Counted from the first letter of the stretch, positions 17,863-27,711 are shown. The stretch is DNA of 64,000 nt from JAGWRA01 sp963711505 (GCA_963711505.1 CAVQEJ010000006.1:248001-312000); one strand, 5' to 3'. Numbers and translations are program-made. Notes: a model not told the origin generated them from the sequence alone.

Positions 17863-19152
17863 TCAGACCGCCGCCGGATCGAAGTTCTCGATCGTCTGCT
17901 TGACGAGCGCCATGTACTGGTCGGCCACGGCCCCGTCGACGAGGCGGTGATCGTAGCCGAGCGTCAGATGGCCCATCAGGCGGATCGCGATCGCGTCGTT
18001 GATGACGACCGGCTTCTTCTCGATCGCCCCGACGCCCATGATCGCCACCTGCGGCTGGTTGATGACCGGCAGCCCGAATTGCGCGCCGAAGTTGCCGGGG
18101 TTGGTGATGGTGAACGTGCCGCCCTGCACCTCGTCCGGCTTCAGCTGCTTGGCGCGCGCCCGGCTCGCCAGGTCGGCGATGCCGCGGCTGAGGCCCAGGA
18201 TGTTCTTCTCGTCGGCCCCCTTCACGACCGGCACGATCAGCCCCCAGTCGAGCGCCACCGCGATGCCCAGGTTGATGTTCCGGTGGTAGACGACGTTGTC
18301 GCCGTCGATCGAGGCGTTGATGACCGGCCACGACCGCAGCGCGTCGACGGCCGCCTTCGCGATGAACGACAGGAAGGTGAGCTTCGCTCCCAGCCGCTCG
18401 TACTCGGCCTTCTTCGCCTTGCGGATCCTGTCGACATGCGTGAAGTCGATCTGGAACACCGAGTACACATGAGCGGACGTCCGCTTGCTGAACACCATGT
18501 GCTCGGCGATCTTCTTCCGCATCACCGACATCGGCTCGATCTCGACGGCCTCGCCGGGCTGGAACGCCGGGATGCGGCCGGTCGCCGCCGGAGCAGGAGC
18601 CGCCGCCGGGGCCGCGCCCGCCGCCGGCCGCGACTCGATGTACCCGAGGATGTCCTGCTTCGTCACCCGGCCGGCAATCCCGGAGCCGGCGATCTGCTGG
18701 ATGTCGACGCTGTGCTCCTGGGCGATCTTGCGGACGAGCGGCGACGAGCGCTGACGCCGCACGTCGTCCGTCGAGCCGGCCGCCACCGGTGCCGGAGCCG
18801 CGGCCGGAGCCGGCGCGGGCGCCGCCACCGGAGCGGACGCGGCCGCCGGGGCGGGGGCCGGCGCGGCGGGTGCCGGGGCCGGCGCGGCCGCTTCGGGCGC
18901 GGCCGCCGCTTCACCGGCTGCGCCGATGGTCGCCACGACGCTGTTCACCGGGACGGTCTCGCCTTCCTTGACCTTGATGTCGAGCAGCACGCCCGCCGCG
19001 GGCGACGGAATCTCCGCGTCGACCTTGTCGGTCGAGATCTCGAACAGCGGCTCGTCGCGGTCGACGGTTTCGCCCACTTTCTTGATCCAGCGGACGATGG
19101 TTCCCTCGGCGATCGACTCGCCCATCTGCGGCATGACGACAGGAGTTGGCAT
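17863..19152 (-). CDS. Dihydrolipoamide acyltransferase (E2 of a 2-oxo-acid dehydrogenase)
   Basis: 429 residues, the core of a pyruvate, 2-oxoglutarate or branched-chain dehydrogenase. One lipoyl domain with Lys43 in STDKVDAE, a long Ala/Pro linker (about 80-130), the E1/E3-binding domain (SSPLVRKIAQEHSVDI...GRVTKQDIL), a second Ala/Pro linker and the catalytic domain ending HRLVDGAVADQY with the HxxxDG His and Asp. With lpdA behind and lipB in front it forms a working module, but no E1 gene is in the window, so the substrate cannot be decided. Confidence 0.93.
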   Translation of the reverse strand: MPTPVVMPQMGESIAEGTIVRWIKKVGETVDRDEPLFEISTDKVDAEIPSPAAGVLLDIKVKEGETVPVNSVVATIGAAGEAAAAPEAAAPAPAPAAPAPAPAAASAPVAAPAPAPAAAPAPVAAGSTDDVRRQRSSPLVRKIAQEHSVDIQQIAGSGIAGRVTKQDILGYIESRPAAGAAPAAAPAPAATGRIPAFQPGEAVEIEPMSVMRKKIAEHMVFSKRTSAHVYSVFQIDFTHVDRIRKAKKAEYERLGAKLTFLSFIAKAAVDALRSWPVINASIDGDNVVYHRNINLGIAVALDWGLIVPVVKGADEKNILGLSRGIADLASRARAKQLKPDEVQGGTFTITNPGNFGAQFGLPVINQPQVAIMGVGAIEKKPVVINDAIAIRLMGHLTLGYDHRLVDGAVADQYMALVKQTIENFDPAAV

Positions 19153-19202
19153 GGATCAGCTACCTCAGCGAGACAGATAGAGAAAGATGAGGACGCGCCT
19201 CG

Positions 19203-20611
19203 TTACATGTGGATGGCGGCGCCGTGCGTGGCGTGCGCCGCTTCCGCCACCGCTTCCGACATCGTCGGATGCGCATGAATCGTCCGGATCAGCTCCTCGA
19301 CGGTGCACTCGAGCTGCAGCGCCAGCACGGCCTCCGCGACGAGCTCGGTCGACCGCAGGCCGATCATGTGAACGCCCAGGATCTCGTCGTACTTCTTGTC
19401 GGCGACGATCTTCACGAAGCCCTCGGTCTCGCCCGCCATCTTCGCGCGGCCGAGCACGCCGAACGGGAAGGTGCCGACGCGCACGTCGTAGCCCAGCGCC
19501 TTCGCCTTCGCCTCGGTGAGCCCCACACTGCCGATTTCCGGATCGCAATAGGTGCAGCCCGGCACGTGGTCGTAGTTGATCGGCCGGACCTCCTGGCCCG
19601 CGATCCGCTCGGCGGTGATGATCCCCTCCATCGACGAGACGTGGGCGAGCTGCGGGTGCGGACCGCCCATCGTGATGACGTCGCCGATGGCCGAGATGCC
19701 CGGCACGTTCGTGCGGTACAGGTTGTCGACCTTGATGTAGCCCTTCTCCATGGCCAGGCCGACGCCCTCCATGCCGCCGGTCACGGGGCCGCGGCCGGTC
19801 GCCACCAGCAGGTAGTCGGCCTTGAACTTCTCGGTCTTGCCGTTCGGCAGGGTGGCTTCGACCGTCACGCCCGTGGCGGAGGTCTGCGCCCTGGAGACCT
19901 TCGTGCCGGTCAGCACCTTGATCCCCTGCTTCTTGAACGCCTTCTCCAGCTCGGCCGACACCGCCTCGTCCTCGTTCGGCACCAGGCGCGGCAGCAGCTC
20001 GATGATCGTCACGTCGCTGCCGAACCGCCGGTAGATCGAGGCGAACTCGACGCCGACGGCCCCGCTGCCGAGGATCACCATCGACTTCGGCACTTCCTTC
20101 ATGGCGATCGCTTCGTCGCTGGTGATGACGCGCTTGCGGTCGATCTCGACGCCCGGCACGCTGCGCGGCGACGACCCGGTGGCGACGATGATCTCCTTCT
20201 TCGCCTTGAGCGTCTGCGCCTGGCCGTCGGTGACCTCGATGACGCCGTTGCCAGCCAGCCGGGCCGTCCCCTTGATCCAGTCGATCTTGTTCTTCTTGAA
20301 GAGGTATCGATCCCCTTGGTGAGCCCGGTGACGATCTTGTCCTTGCGCGTCTGGACCTGCCCCATGTCGATTGTCGGGGCGTCCGACCCGATGTTCAGCC
20401 CCCAGTCCTTCGCGTTCTGGACGACCTTCAGGGCGTGGGCGTGTTCGAGGAGCGCCTTGGTGGGAATGCAGCCCCAGATGAGGCAGGTGCCGCCGAGCGC
20501 CTTCTGCTTCTCGACGACGGCCGTCTTGAGGCCGAGCTGAGCGGCCCGGATGGCCGCGACGTATCCGCCCGTGCCGCCCCCGATGACTACGACATCATAC
20601 TCATTCGCCAC
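19203..20611 (-). CDS. lpdA: Dihydrolipoamide dehydrogenase (E3, frameshifted)
   Basis: FAD enzyme that reoxidises dihydrolipoamide with NAD. N-terminal frame: VVVIGGGTGGYVAA, the redox disulfide Cys43/Cys48 in GGTCLIWGCIPTK. The second frame supplies the NAD domain (SMVILGSGAVGVEFASIY) and the C-terminal interface with the catalytic HAHPTMSEA His/Glu pair. One T is missing at about 20309; adding it joins TKGID to YLFKKNKIDWIKG. About 469 residues, normal. Same operon as E2; 50 bp separate them. Confidence 0.92.
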
Positions 20612-21015
20612 GTACGTCTCTCCTTCGCCGAACGCGAACCGGAACCGGGGGCTCCACGCGCCCCGTGGTTGTCACCTGGATGCTGCTATGCTGCGGTCGC
20701 CGGGCTGGTTCGCCCACCCGGCGCGCCGGCGGGGGCTCGACGGCTAAGTCCTGATCCATCAGGCAGGTACCCGATCAGGCGGACTGGTACCTTATCGAAC
20801 GGGCTCGAACACTGTCAAGCAACCGCCCGGGCGCTCCATCCCCCCATTCTACGGCGTTTCCCGGCCCCGGCGCATGCGGGATCCGCGGGCCCCGTCGGGC
20901 GCGCCGGCGAAGGGCCCGGGGGGCCGACCGGGGAACCTGGCCCGGGCATTGCTAACGTCGCTTGAATTCGCACAACCCGCTTCCTAGAATGGCGGCAGCC
21001 GGAATCACCCAATTC
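20612..21015. other. Divergent intergenic region, about 400 bp
   Basis: Between lpdA (minus) and the sigma-54 activator (plus). Promoters for both should be here. A near-repeat of GGTACC occurs twice (about 20766 and 20786) within an imperfect palindrome. The stretch 20840-20950 is extremely G+C rich with no open frame of interest. No RNA gene seen. Confidence 0.35.
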
Positions 21016-22404
21016 ATGAGTGCCAAATCCAAGACCCTCCTCATCGTCGACGACGACGAGGGGATGCGCGACACGCTGACGGCGATCCTCAAGCGTGACT
21101 ATCGCGTGCTGCGGGCGTCGAGCGGCGAGGCCGCCGTCCCGATCCTGAACCGCGAGGACGTCGACCTGATGCTCCTCGACGTGCGGCTGCCCGGCATCAG
21201 CGGGTTCGAGCTGCTGCGGATCGTCAAGGAGAACTACGGCCTCATCGAGGTCATCATGATCTCGGCCATCAACGAGGTCGAGACCGCCGTGCAGGCCATG
21301 AAGCACGGCGCCTACCACTACATCGCGAAGGACTTCGACTACGACGGGCTGCGATCGCTCGTCCGCAACGCCAGCGAGCGGCAGGACCTGAACCGCCAGG
21401 TGATGACGCTGAGCGCGCAGGTCGCCGACCAGACCGAGCGCGAGTTCGTCGTCGGGCCGAGCAAGGTGACGCGCGACATCCTCGACCTGGTGCAGAAGGT
21501 GGCGAAGCTGTCGGCCACCGTCCTCATCCTGGGCGAGAGCGGCACGGGCAAGGAGCTGCTGGCGCGGCTGATCCACCGCGAGGCGGGCGATCCCGAGGCG
21601 CCGTTCATCGCCGTGAACCTGGCCGCCATTCCGCGGGAACTGGTGGAAAGCAGCCTGTTCGGGCACGAACGGGGCGCCTTCACCGGCGCCGTCCGGCAAC
21701 AGCTCGGCAAGTTCGAGCTGGCCTCCAACGGCACGCTGTTCCTCGATGAGATCGGCGACCTGCAGCTCGACCTGCAGGCCAAGCTGCTGCGCGCGATTCA
21801 GGAGGGCGAGATCGAGCGCGTGGGCGGCACCAAGCCGATCAAGACCGAGTTCCGGCTGATCGCCGCGACGAACGTCGATCTCGACAAGGCGGTGAAGGAG
21901 GGCCGGTTCCGCGAGGACCTCTACTACCGGATCAACGTGATCCCGATCAAGCTGCCGCCGCTGCGCGAACGGATCGACGACCTGCCGGCGCTGGCGCGGT
22001 TCTTCCTGCGGCGCTACACGGCGAAGTTCCGGAAGAACATTCAGGGGATCTCCGACTCGACGCTGAAACTGCTGTCGAAGTACTGGTGGCCCGGCAACAT
22101 CCGCGAGCTCGAGAACCTCGTCGAACGGCTCGTCGCGATGGGCGACAAGGAGTGGATCACCGAAGAGGACCTCCCGTTCGAGTTCCACTTCGCGCAGATC
22201 GACGCCGGCGCGCCGTCGAGCGGCAGCCTGCTCCAGGAGGCGACCAACACCTTCGAGCGGAACTTCATCCTGCGGGCGCTGGAGCGGTCGCACTGGAACG
22301 TGACGGCGACGGCGCGCTACCTGGGCATCCCGTTGTCGACGCTGAAGTTCAAGATGGACCGGCTGGAGATCCGGGAAATCGCCAAGCGGCTGCGAGGTGC
22401 ATGA
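21016..22404 (+). CDS. NtrC-family sigma-54-dependent response regulator
   Basis: 462 residues: receiver domain with phospho-acceptor Asp55 (LLDVRLPG) and Lys105, AAA+ domain with Walker A GESGTGKE (173-180), the sigma-54 contact loop GAFTGA (220-225), GTLFLDEIGDL, and a Fis-type HTH at the end (NVTATARYLGIPLSTLKFKMDRL). It would activate -24/-12 promoters when phosphorylated. The likely partner kinase is encoded at 25917, with the maturase and peptide between them, and a matching promoter lies 255 bp downstream of its stop. ATG 21016 is preferred; ATG 20989 is also in frame. Confidence 0.93.
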   Translation: MSAKSKTLLIVDDDEGMRDTLTAILKRDYRVLRASSGEAAVPILNREDVDLMLLDVRLPGISGFELLRIVKENYGLIEVIMISAINEVETAVQAMKHGAYHYIAKDFDYDGLRSLVRNASERQDLNRQVMTLSAQVADQTEREFVVGPSKVTRDILDLVQKVAKLSATVLILGESGTGKELLARLIHREAGDPEAPFIAVNLAAIPRELVESSLFGHERGAFTGAVRQQLGKFELASNGTLFLDEIGDLQLDLQAKLLRAIQEGEIERVGGTKPIKTEFRLIAATNVDLDKAVKEGRFREDLYYRINVIPIKLPPLRERIDDLPALARFFLRRYTAKFRKNIQGISDSTLKLLSKYWWPGNIRELENLVERLVAMGDKEWITEEDLPFEFHFAQIDAGAPSSGSLLQEATNTFERNFILRALERSHWNVTATARYLGIPLSTLKFKMDRLEIREIAKRLRGA

Positions 22405-22535
22405 ACAGAATAAGTCATTTATATACAGCAACTTACTGACAAACTCCATCCGGGACAACCACCTGTCCAGACGGGCCAAGCCATTGGCTTGTTGCAGGTA
22501 ACCACCGTCCTATCAAGCTCTTAGGGTATTTCTGT

Positions 22536-22553
22536 GCGTGCGGTTCCGCACGC
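22536..22553. promoter_or_regulatory. Perfect palindrome, candidate activator site
   Basis: GCGTGCGG TT CCGCACGC, 8-bp perfect arms. Its centre lies about 115 bp upstream of the -24 element, within the distance range usual for NtrC-type enhancer sites. It could instead be a terminator stem for the activator gene, but it is 130 bp past that stop and has no T run. Confidence 0.45.
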
Positions 22554-22658
22554 GACGGCCAGCCGCTTGGCCGGCGGCACCGGCATACTGCCCGGTCCTC
22601 CGCTACAGTCTCTCCCCGATCCAGTCGAAATCCACAGAGATCGCGCAATTTTCAGGAA

Positions 22659-22675
22659 CTGGAATACCCGTTGCA
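22659..22675 (+). promoter_or_regulatory. Sigma-54 (-24/-12) promoter
   Basis: CTGG AATACCCG TTGCA: the invariant GG and GC are separated by exactly 10 bases, and the -12 part TTGCA is perfect. The predicted start is near 22685, leaving a leader of about 90 bases before the maturase ATG. Its position just behind a sigma-54 activator gene supports it. Confidence 0.6.
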
Positions 22676-22774
22676 GGGATGTGCGGTGACGACACGACGG
22701 GGCGCCAGAGCCGCTCGCGGGTTGCGCGCCGGCGTCGTGGTGTGAGGGAAGACAGCCGGGGGGAGAGAGTCCGC

Positions 22775-24182
22775 ATGCAGCCTTCGATCTTCAACGTCCG
22801 CGTGCCGTTGCCCGAGCGGAACGAGGTGTTCCTGATGAACACCTTCTCCGACGCGCAGTTGCTCGTGTCGCCCGACGTCGCCGACCTGCTGGACAGCCTG
22901 GCGGCCCGGGAGGCGTCGGAGCTGACGGCGGAGGAACAGGGCACGCTGGCCGAGCTGGCCGAGCACGGCTTCATCGCGCAGGACCGCGAGAGCGAGCGCC
23001 GCCGGCTGAACGAGTACTTCCACGAGGTGCGCGAGGACACGGACCAGCTGCGCGTCACGGTCATGACGACGCTGCAGTGCAACTTCGCGTGCGACTACTG
23101 CTTCCAGGGCGATCACGGCGATCACAACAAGCACGCCGAGAAGATGTCGATGGAGACGGCGCGCGAGCTCGGCGACTGGATCGAGGAGCGGCTCGACACG
23201 CTCCGGTCCGGCCGGCTGTCGCTGACCTTCTTCGGCGGCGAGCCGCTGCTGAACATGCCGGTCGTCTACTACCTGGCCGAGCGGGTCTGGACTGCGACGC
23301 GGGCGCGCGGCGTGGACGTGTTCCTCAGCATCATCACCAACGGCCTGCTGCTGACGCCCGAGGTCGTGGATCGCCTGCTGCCGTACGGGCTGGGCAGCGT
23401 GAAGATCACGCTCGACGGCGACCGCGACATGCACAACAAGATGCGCCCGCTGCGCGGCGGCCAGGGGACGTTCGACAAGATCGTCAGGAACCTGCAGCTG
23501 ATCGCCGGCAAGCTGCCGATCGCCATCGGCGGCAACTTCGACATGGAGTCGGCCGAGACCTACCCGGCGCTGCTCGACTTCCTGAAGGAGCAGTCGTTCG
23601 CCGACTCGATCGCCAAGGTCTTCGTTCAAACCGATCATCCGGACCAAGCCGGAACCGTCGCAGCCGAAGGGCTTCCTGCCGCTGATGGCAGTCGACGCCA
23701 GCGGCAAGCCGATGGGCGGCAGCACGTGCATGACGTCGGCCGGGGCCGGCGGCTCGGCGTGCGACACCTGCCATTTCGTGGACGAGAAGATGTCGTTCCT
23801 GCGGGAGGAGACGAAGCAGCGGGGCTTCGCCACGATCGACGGCGTCCACATGGGTCCCTGCGAAATCCACAAGCGGCACGCCTACACCGTCGGCCCCGAG
23901 GGCTCGCTCTACGCCTGCCCGGGGTTCACGGGCGAGCTCGGCCAGGCGGTCGGGCACATCCACGGCCGGCGCGAGGACCGGCACGCGGCGACGGCGGACC
24001 GCTTCGATCATCTGGCTGCGTGGAAGAACTGCGGCGACTGCTCGTTCATCCCGGTGTGCGCCGGCGGATGTTCCGTCTCATCGCACGCCGAACTCGGTGA
24101 CATGAACACGCCGGCATGTCACAAGTCGAGCTTCGAATCGGCGTTGGTCTCGCTGGCGCATGAAGCCGCCAGTGTTGCCTGA
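22775..24182 (+). CDS. Radical SAM/SPASM peptide maturase (one frame break)
   Basis: Radical SAM enzyme of the peptide-modifying SPASM type. N-terminal region of about 90 residues resembling a peptide-recognition domain, then the SAM cluster motif CNFACDYC (Cys102, 106, 109), FFGGEPLL, the conserved LDGDRDMHNKMRP, and a Cys-rich SPASM end (GPCEIHKRHAY, LYACPGF, CGDCSFIPVCAGGCS, ACHKSSFE) that should carry two auxiliary Fe-S clusters. One T inserted at about 23622 breaks the frame; without it AKVSFKPIIRTKPEPSQPKG reads through. The start follows GGGGGGAGAG. Next to a 26-codon peptide gene, it most likely installs a thioether or C-C crosslink in that peptide. Confidence 0.88.
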
Positions 24183-24196
24183 TTGGAGCGTATACA

Positions 24197-24277
24197 ATGA
24201 AGAAGATCACCGTGGTCAAGAAGGGTCAGAGCAAGTCGAAGCCGAGCAACTTCTGCCCGTTCATGATCGAGTTCTGA
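24197..24277 (+). CDS. 26-residue ribosomal peptide, candidate maturase substrate
   Basis: ATG 24197 to TGA 24277, preceded by GGAG at 8-bp spacing and only 14 bp behind the maturase stop. The N-terminal part is basic and leader-like (MKKITVVKKG then QSKSK), and the C-terminal part is PSNFCPFMIEF: one Cys, three Phe and a Glu at the very end. Such a short frame could occur by chance, but position, ribosome site and leader/core polarity fit a RiPP precursor. Possible chemistry: Cys-to-backbone thioether, or crosslinks between aromatic residues; the sequence cannot decide. No Gly-Gly cleavage site is seen. Confidence 0.72.
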   Translation: MKKITVVKKGQSKSKPSNFCPFMIEF

Positions 24278-24305
24278 CGAGCCGACGAAGTAGACATCGG
24301 TCTAG

Positions 24306-24399
24306 CGAGGCAGGCACGCGATCCCCAGCGTTATGGACGCGGTTCGGCGGCATTGGACGGCTGTTTCTGCAGCCGTAACGCTGGGGTGTGCCTGCCTCG
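24306..24399. other. Long inverted repeat (stem-loop) behind the peptide gene
   Basis: Arms CGAGGCAGGCAC...CCCCAGCGTTA (24306-24333) and TAACGCTGGGG...GTGCCTGCCTCG (24376-24399), 23 paired bases with a small internal bulge and a 42-base loop. It begins 28 bp after the peptide stop and overlaps the ATG of the lipoprotein frame. It may protect the 3' end of the peptide mRNA and damp translation of the following gene. No T run, so not a simple terminator. Confidence 0.7.
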
Positions 24400-25920
24400 G
24401 GTTCTCGGCTTGCGGAGGTGCCGCGAGGACCTACCGCCAAGTCTCAGCGCGGTCCGGTCACGCTCTCCGTCGGCGTCCAGACGCCAACGGGCAGCAATCC
24501 AGCGTTCGGCCTGGGCCAGGTTGTCGAGCTATTTCAGCCTGGAAGGACTGACCAGGATCGGCTCGGACGGCCGAGCATGCCCCAGGCTGGCTGAGTCATG
24601 GCGCGAGTCGGCTGACGGGCTGACTTGGACGTTCAAGTTGCGGCCGAACGTGACCTTTCACGACGGGTCACCCGATGACCGCGCGTGACGTCAAGGCCGT
24701 CATAGAACGTGCCTTGGCACGCCCGCCCACGACGGGTCTCGTCCCGATACTGGACATCAAGAGCATCGATGCTCCGAACCCGTCGACCACTGCAGGTCGT
24801 CACCTGACGCGCCGCTCGACGTTCATCCTCGAAGACATCGAGGTGCCGATAACGAAGCCGTCGGAAATCGGCACTTCCGGTGGGCACCGGCCCCTTCTAT
24901 CTACAGTCAGATGTCGGACGGACAGGCGGTGATGAGCGCCAACGACCGCTATTATCTCGGTGCGCCCGACGATCGAGCGGATCGCGATCCGCAACTATCC
25001 CGCCTTGCGCACCGCGTGGGCCGACATGATGCGTGGAGACGTGGACTTCCTCTGGGAAGTCGGTCGCGAACGCTCTGGACTTCGTGCGGCGTTCGACGAC
25101 ACGTAAGGGTCTTCTCGCGTCAAAGGCCCTACGGTTACGTCATCTTCCTGAACGAGCATGCCCACGCGCTGCGTTCTCCTCTGATTCGACGGGCCCTGAA
25201 CGCGGCCATTGACCGAAAGCAGCTGATCAAGCAGGCACTGCAAGGTTACGGCTCGCCTGAAGCCAGTCCAATCTGGCCGAAGAACTGGGCGTACGACCCG
25301 AGCGCTCCGCGGTTCGAGTACGACCCCGTCACGGCAGCCCGCTGGCTCCACGAGGCGGGCTTCGCGCACAGGGCGCGGCCGGTCGAGCCAAGGGCCCAGC
25401 GCTCCTTCGTTTCACGTGCCTGGTCCCCAGGGCTTCACAACCGCCGAACGCCTCGCGCTGGTGGTTCAGCAGCAACTGCGCGAACTCGGTGTCGACCTGC
25501 GTCTTGAGTCGGTGTCCCCCAACGCCTTCATACAGCGCGTCATCACGGGAGATTTCGAGGCCGCGATCATCGATGCCGTCAACGGTCCCGGAATGGGTGT
25601 CGTGTACCTGGTCCTGGCACTCCAGGGCGAAGGGTCCGATGGTCGGGCTCAATTTCAGTGACTACCAGAACAGCCAGGTCGATGCCGCACTCGATCAGGT
25701 GCGTCATGCCCCAAGCGAAGCCGTGTATCGCCAGGGTGTGTCGGAGCTCCAGCGCGCTCTGGTCAACGACCCCCCGGCGATCTTCCTGGCCTGGAGCGAG
25801 ACGTTCCGGGCAGTCAGCCGGCGTTTCGATGTTCCCTCAGACCCGGACCAGGACATCCTCCAATCGGTGAGACTCTGGAAGCCGTTGGCCAGGGCGGCGA
25901 CAACGGGCTCGCACTCGTGA
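24333..25920 (+). pseudogene. Family-5 (peptide/nickel) solute-binding lipoprotein, heavily frameshifted
   Basis: Pieces of an OppA/DppA-type binding protein occur in order on all three plus frames: lipoprotein signal peptide (MDAVRRHWTAVSAAVTLGC then LGFSACGG), GPVTLSVGVQTPTGSNPAFG, LAESWRESADGLTWTFKLR, VTFHDGSP, MTARDVKAVIERAL, RYYLGAP, SPLIRRALNAAIDRKQLIKQ, SPIWPKNWAYDPS, and a C-terminus to 25920. At least eight frame changes in 1.6 kb, far more than in adjacent genes, suggest true decay or a poorly assembled patch. The stop overlaps the kinase GTG (25917), so the intact gene was coupled to the kinase and may have fed it a ligand. Confidence 0.75.
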
Positions 25921-27674
25921 AGACGATCAGCACCCGCTTCGTGCTCCTGCTCGCGGCCGCCGCCGTGCTGCCGCTGCTCGCGTACGGCGGGGTGTCGGTC
26001 TACTCGCTGCGGAAGGGAACGCAGCAGTCGGTCGTCGACGGCAACCTGAACGTCGCCCGCCGGGCGTCGGCCGAGATCGCCCACTACATCGACAACAACG
26101 CCGCCATCCTGCGCGCCCTCGCCTCCGATCTGCAGAACACCGATCTGCAGGCCTGGCAGCAGGACCGGGTGCTCAAGAACTACGTCCTCCAGTTCCCCGA
26201 GTTCCGCGAGATCACGCTGTTCGACGCCTCCGGCAAACCGGTCGCCACGAGCCGAATCGGCAAGCCATCGCTGGCCTTCACGCCGCCGGATGGCCGCCAG
26301 ATCGCGGGCGTCTGGATGTCGCCGATCACCGTCGACGACGATCTGCTGCCGACGACGGTCTTCACGATCCAGCTCGAGAACCTGAACCAGCCCTCCGGGT
26401 GGCTGATGGGCGAGTTCAGCCTCGAGGAGATGTGGCGGATGGTCGACCAGATCCGGATCGGCCAGCGCGGCTTCGCCCTCGTCGTCGCCTCGGGCGGCCG
26501 CCTGATCGCCCACGGCGATCCCGACGAGAAGCCGCTCGTCGCCCAGGGACGGAACCTGTCGTCGAATCCGCTGGTGCGCGCCGTCAGCGACGAGCACGGC
26601 GAGGCGCCGGTCTGGGCCGAGTACCAGTCGCTCGGCGGCCGCCACGTCCTCGGCGTCGCCTCGCGCATCGATCCGCTCGGCTGGACGGTGATCGTCGAGC
26701 AGCCGACGAGCGAGGCGTACGCGGTCTCCACGCAGCTCCAGCGCCAGCTCGTCATCGCCATCAGCGCGGCTCTGCTGCTGACGATCGTCGTCGGCTTCCT
26801 GTGGGGCCGGTCGTTCATCACGCCGATCCACGCCCTGATGCGCGGCACCCGGGCGCTGGCCGCCGGCAAGCTCGACGAGCGCGTGCACATCGACTCGATG
26901 CAGGAGTTCAACCAGCTCGGCGACGCCTTCAACACGATGGCCGACCGGCTGGTCGAGCTGCAGGAGGACGTGAAGAAGAAGGAGCGGCAGGCGATGTTCG
27001 GCCGCATCGCCGCCGGGCTGGTGCACGACCTCTCGCACCCCATTCAGAACATCGGCAACAGCTGCCGATTGATCGTCAAGATGTTCGACGACGTGGAATA
27101 CCGCGAGACGTTCAAGCGGACCGTCAATCGCGAGTTCCTGTCGATCAAGCGCGTGCTCGAGGACCTGCGCAACCTGGCCCGCCCGATTCCGCTCGAACGG
27201 TTCCCGGTCGACGTCAACCGCTCGATCAGCGAAATGGTCGAGGCGATGCGCGCCAACGGCGAACGGGCGGGCGTGGCGGTCGAGGGCCACCTGACCGACG
27301 AGCCGGCGTTCATCGAAGGCGACGTCTTCGCGCTCGGCCGTGTCTACCGGAATCTCGTGACCAACAGCATCCAGGCGACGGCGCCGGGCGGACAGGTGGT
27401 CATGAGTACGGCGCTGTCGGGCGGATTCGTGGAGATACGGATTGCCGATACGGGCTGCGGCATTCCGCCGGAGCGGCTGTCGGCGATCTTCGACGACTTC
27501 GTCACGACGAAGCGGCGGGGACTCGGGCTCGGGCTCGCGATTTCCAAGAAGATCGTGGAACAGCTCGGCGGCACCATCAGCGTGACGAGCGCCGTGGGCC
27601 AGGGGACGACGTTCCTGCTGCGCTTCCCGTCGACGTCCACACGACCGGTCGAGGCCGCGGTCGCGGCGAGCTGA
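25917..27674 (+). CDS. dCache-HAMP sensor histidine kinase, NtrB-like
   Basis: 585 residues. Membrane helix 1 (VLLLAAAAVLPLLAYGGVSV), a periplasmic dCache-type ligand domain of about 240 residues (FREITLFDASGKPVATS..., GFALVVASGGRLIAHG), membrane helix 2 (LVIAISAALLLTIVVGFLW), HAMP, then the dimerisation helix with phospho-acceptor His370 (GLVHDLSHPIQN), N box NLVTNSIQA, DTGCGIP and GLGLGLAISKKI. It starts at GTG 25917 overlapping the lipoprotein stop. With the activator at 21016 it would form a two-component pair; the ligand may be a peptide delivered by the binding protein (inference). Confidence 0.9.
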   Translation: MKTISTRFVLLLAAAAVLPLLAYGGVSVYSLRKGTQQSVVDGNLNVARRASAEIAHYIDNNAAILRALASDLQNTDLQAWQQDRVLKNYVLQFPEFREITLFDASGKPVATSRIGKPSLAFTPPDGRQIAGVWMSPITVDDDLLPTTVFTIQLENLNQPSGWLMGEFSLEEMWRMVDQIRIGQRGFALVVASGGRLIAHGDPDEKPLVAQGRNLSSNPLVRAVSDEHGEAPVWAEYQSLGGRHVLGVASRIDPLGWTVIVEQPTSEAYAVSTQLQRQLVIAISAALLLTIVVGFLWGRSFITPIHALMRGTRALAAGKLDERVHIDSMQEFNQLGDAFNTMADRLVELQEDVKKKERQAMFGRIAAGLVHDLSHPIQNIGNSCRLIVKMFDDVEYRETFKRTVNREFLSIKRVLEDLRNLARPIPLERFPVDVNRSISEMVEAMRANGERAGVAVEGHLTDEPAFIEGDVFALGRVYRNLVTNSIQATAPGGQVVMSTALSGGFVEIRIADTGCGIPPERLSAIFDDFVTTKRRGLGLGLAISKKIVEQLGGTISVTSAVGQGTTFLLRFPSTSTRPVEAAVAAS

Positions 27675-27711
27675 GGTCGCCCGGGCGCCCGGTCAGAGAA
27701 GGAGTCAGATC

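Noticed and set aside
22401..22439. 12-codon frame overlapping the activator stop (MNRISHLYTATY) as another peptide precursor
   Set aside because: No ribosome site of its own, no leader/core polarity, and far from the maturase; overlap alone is weak evidence.
22484..22496. TTGGCTTGTTGCA as a sigma-54 promoter
   Set aside because: GG and GC are only 6 bases apart instead of 10.
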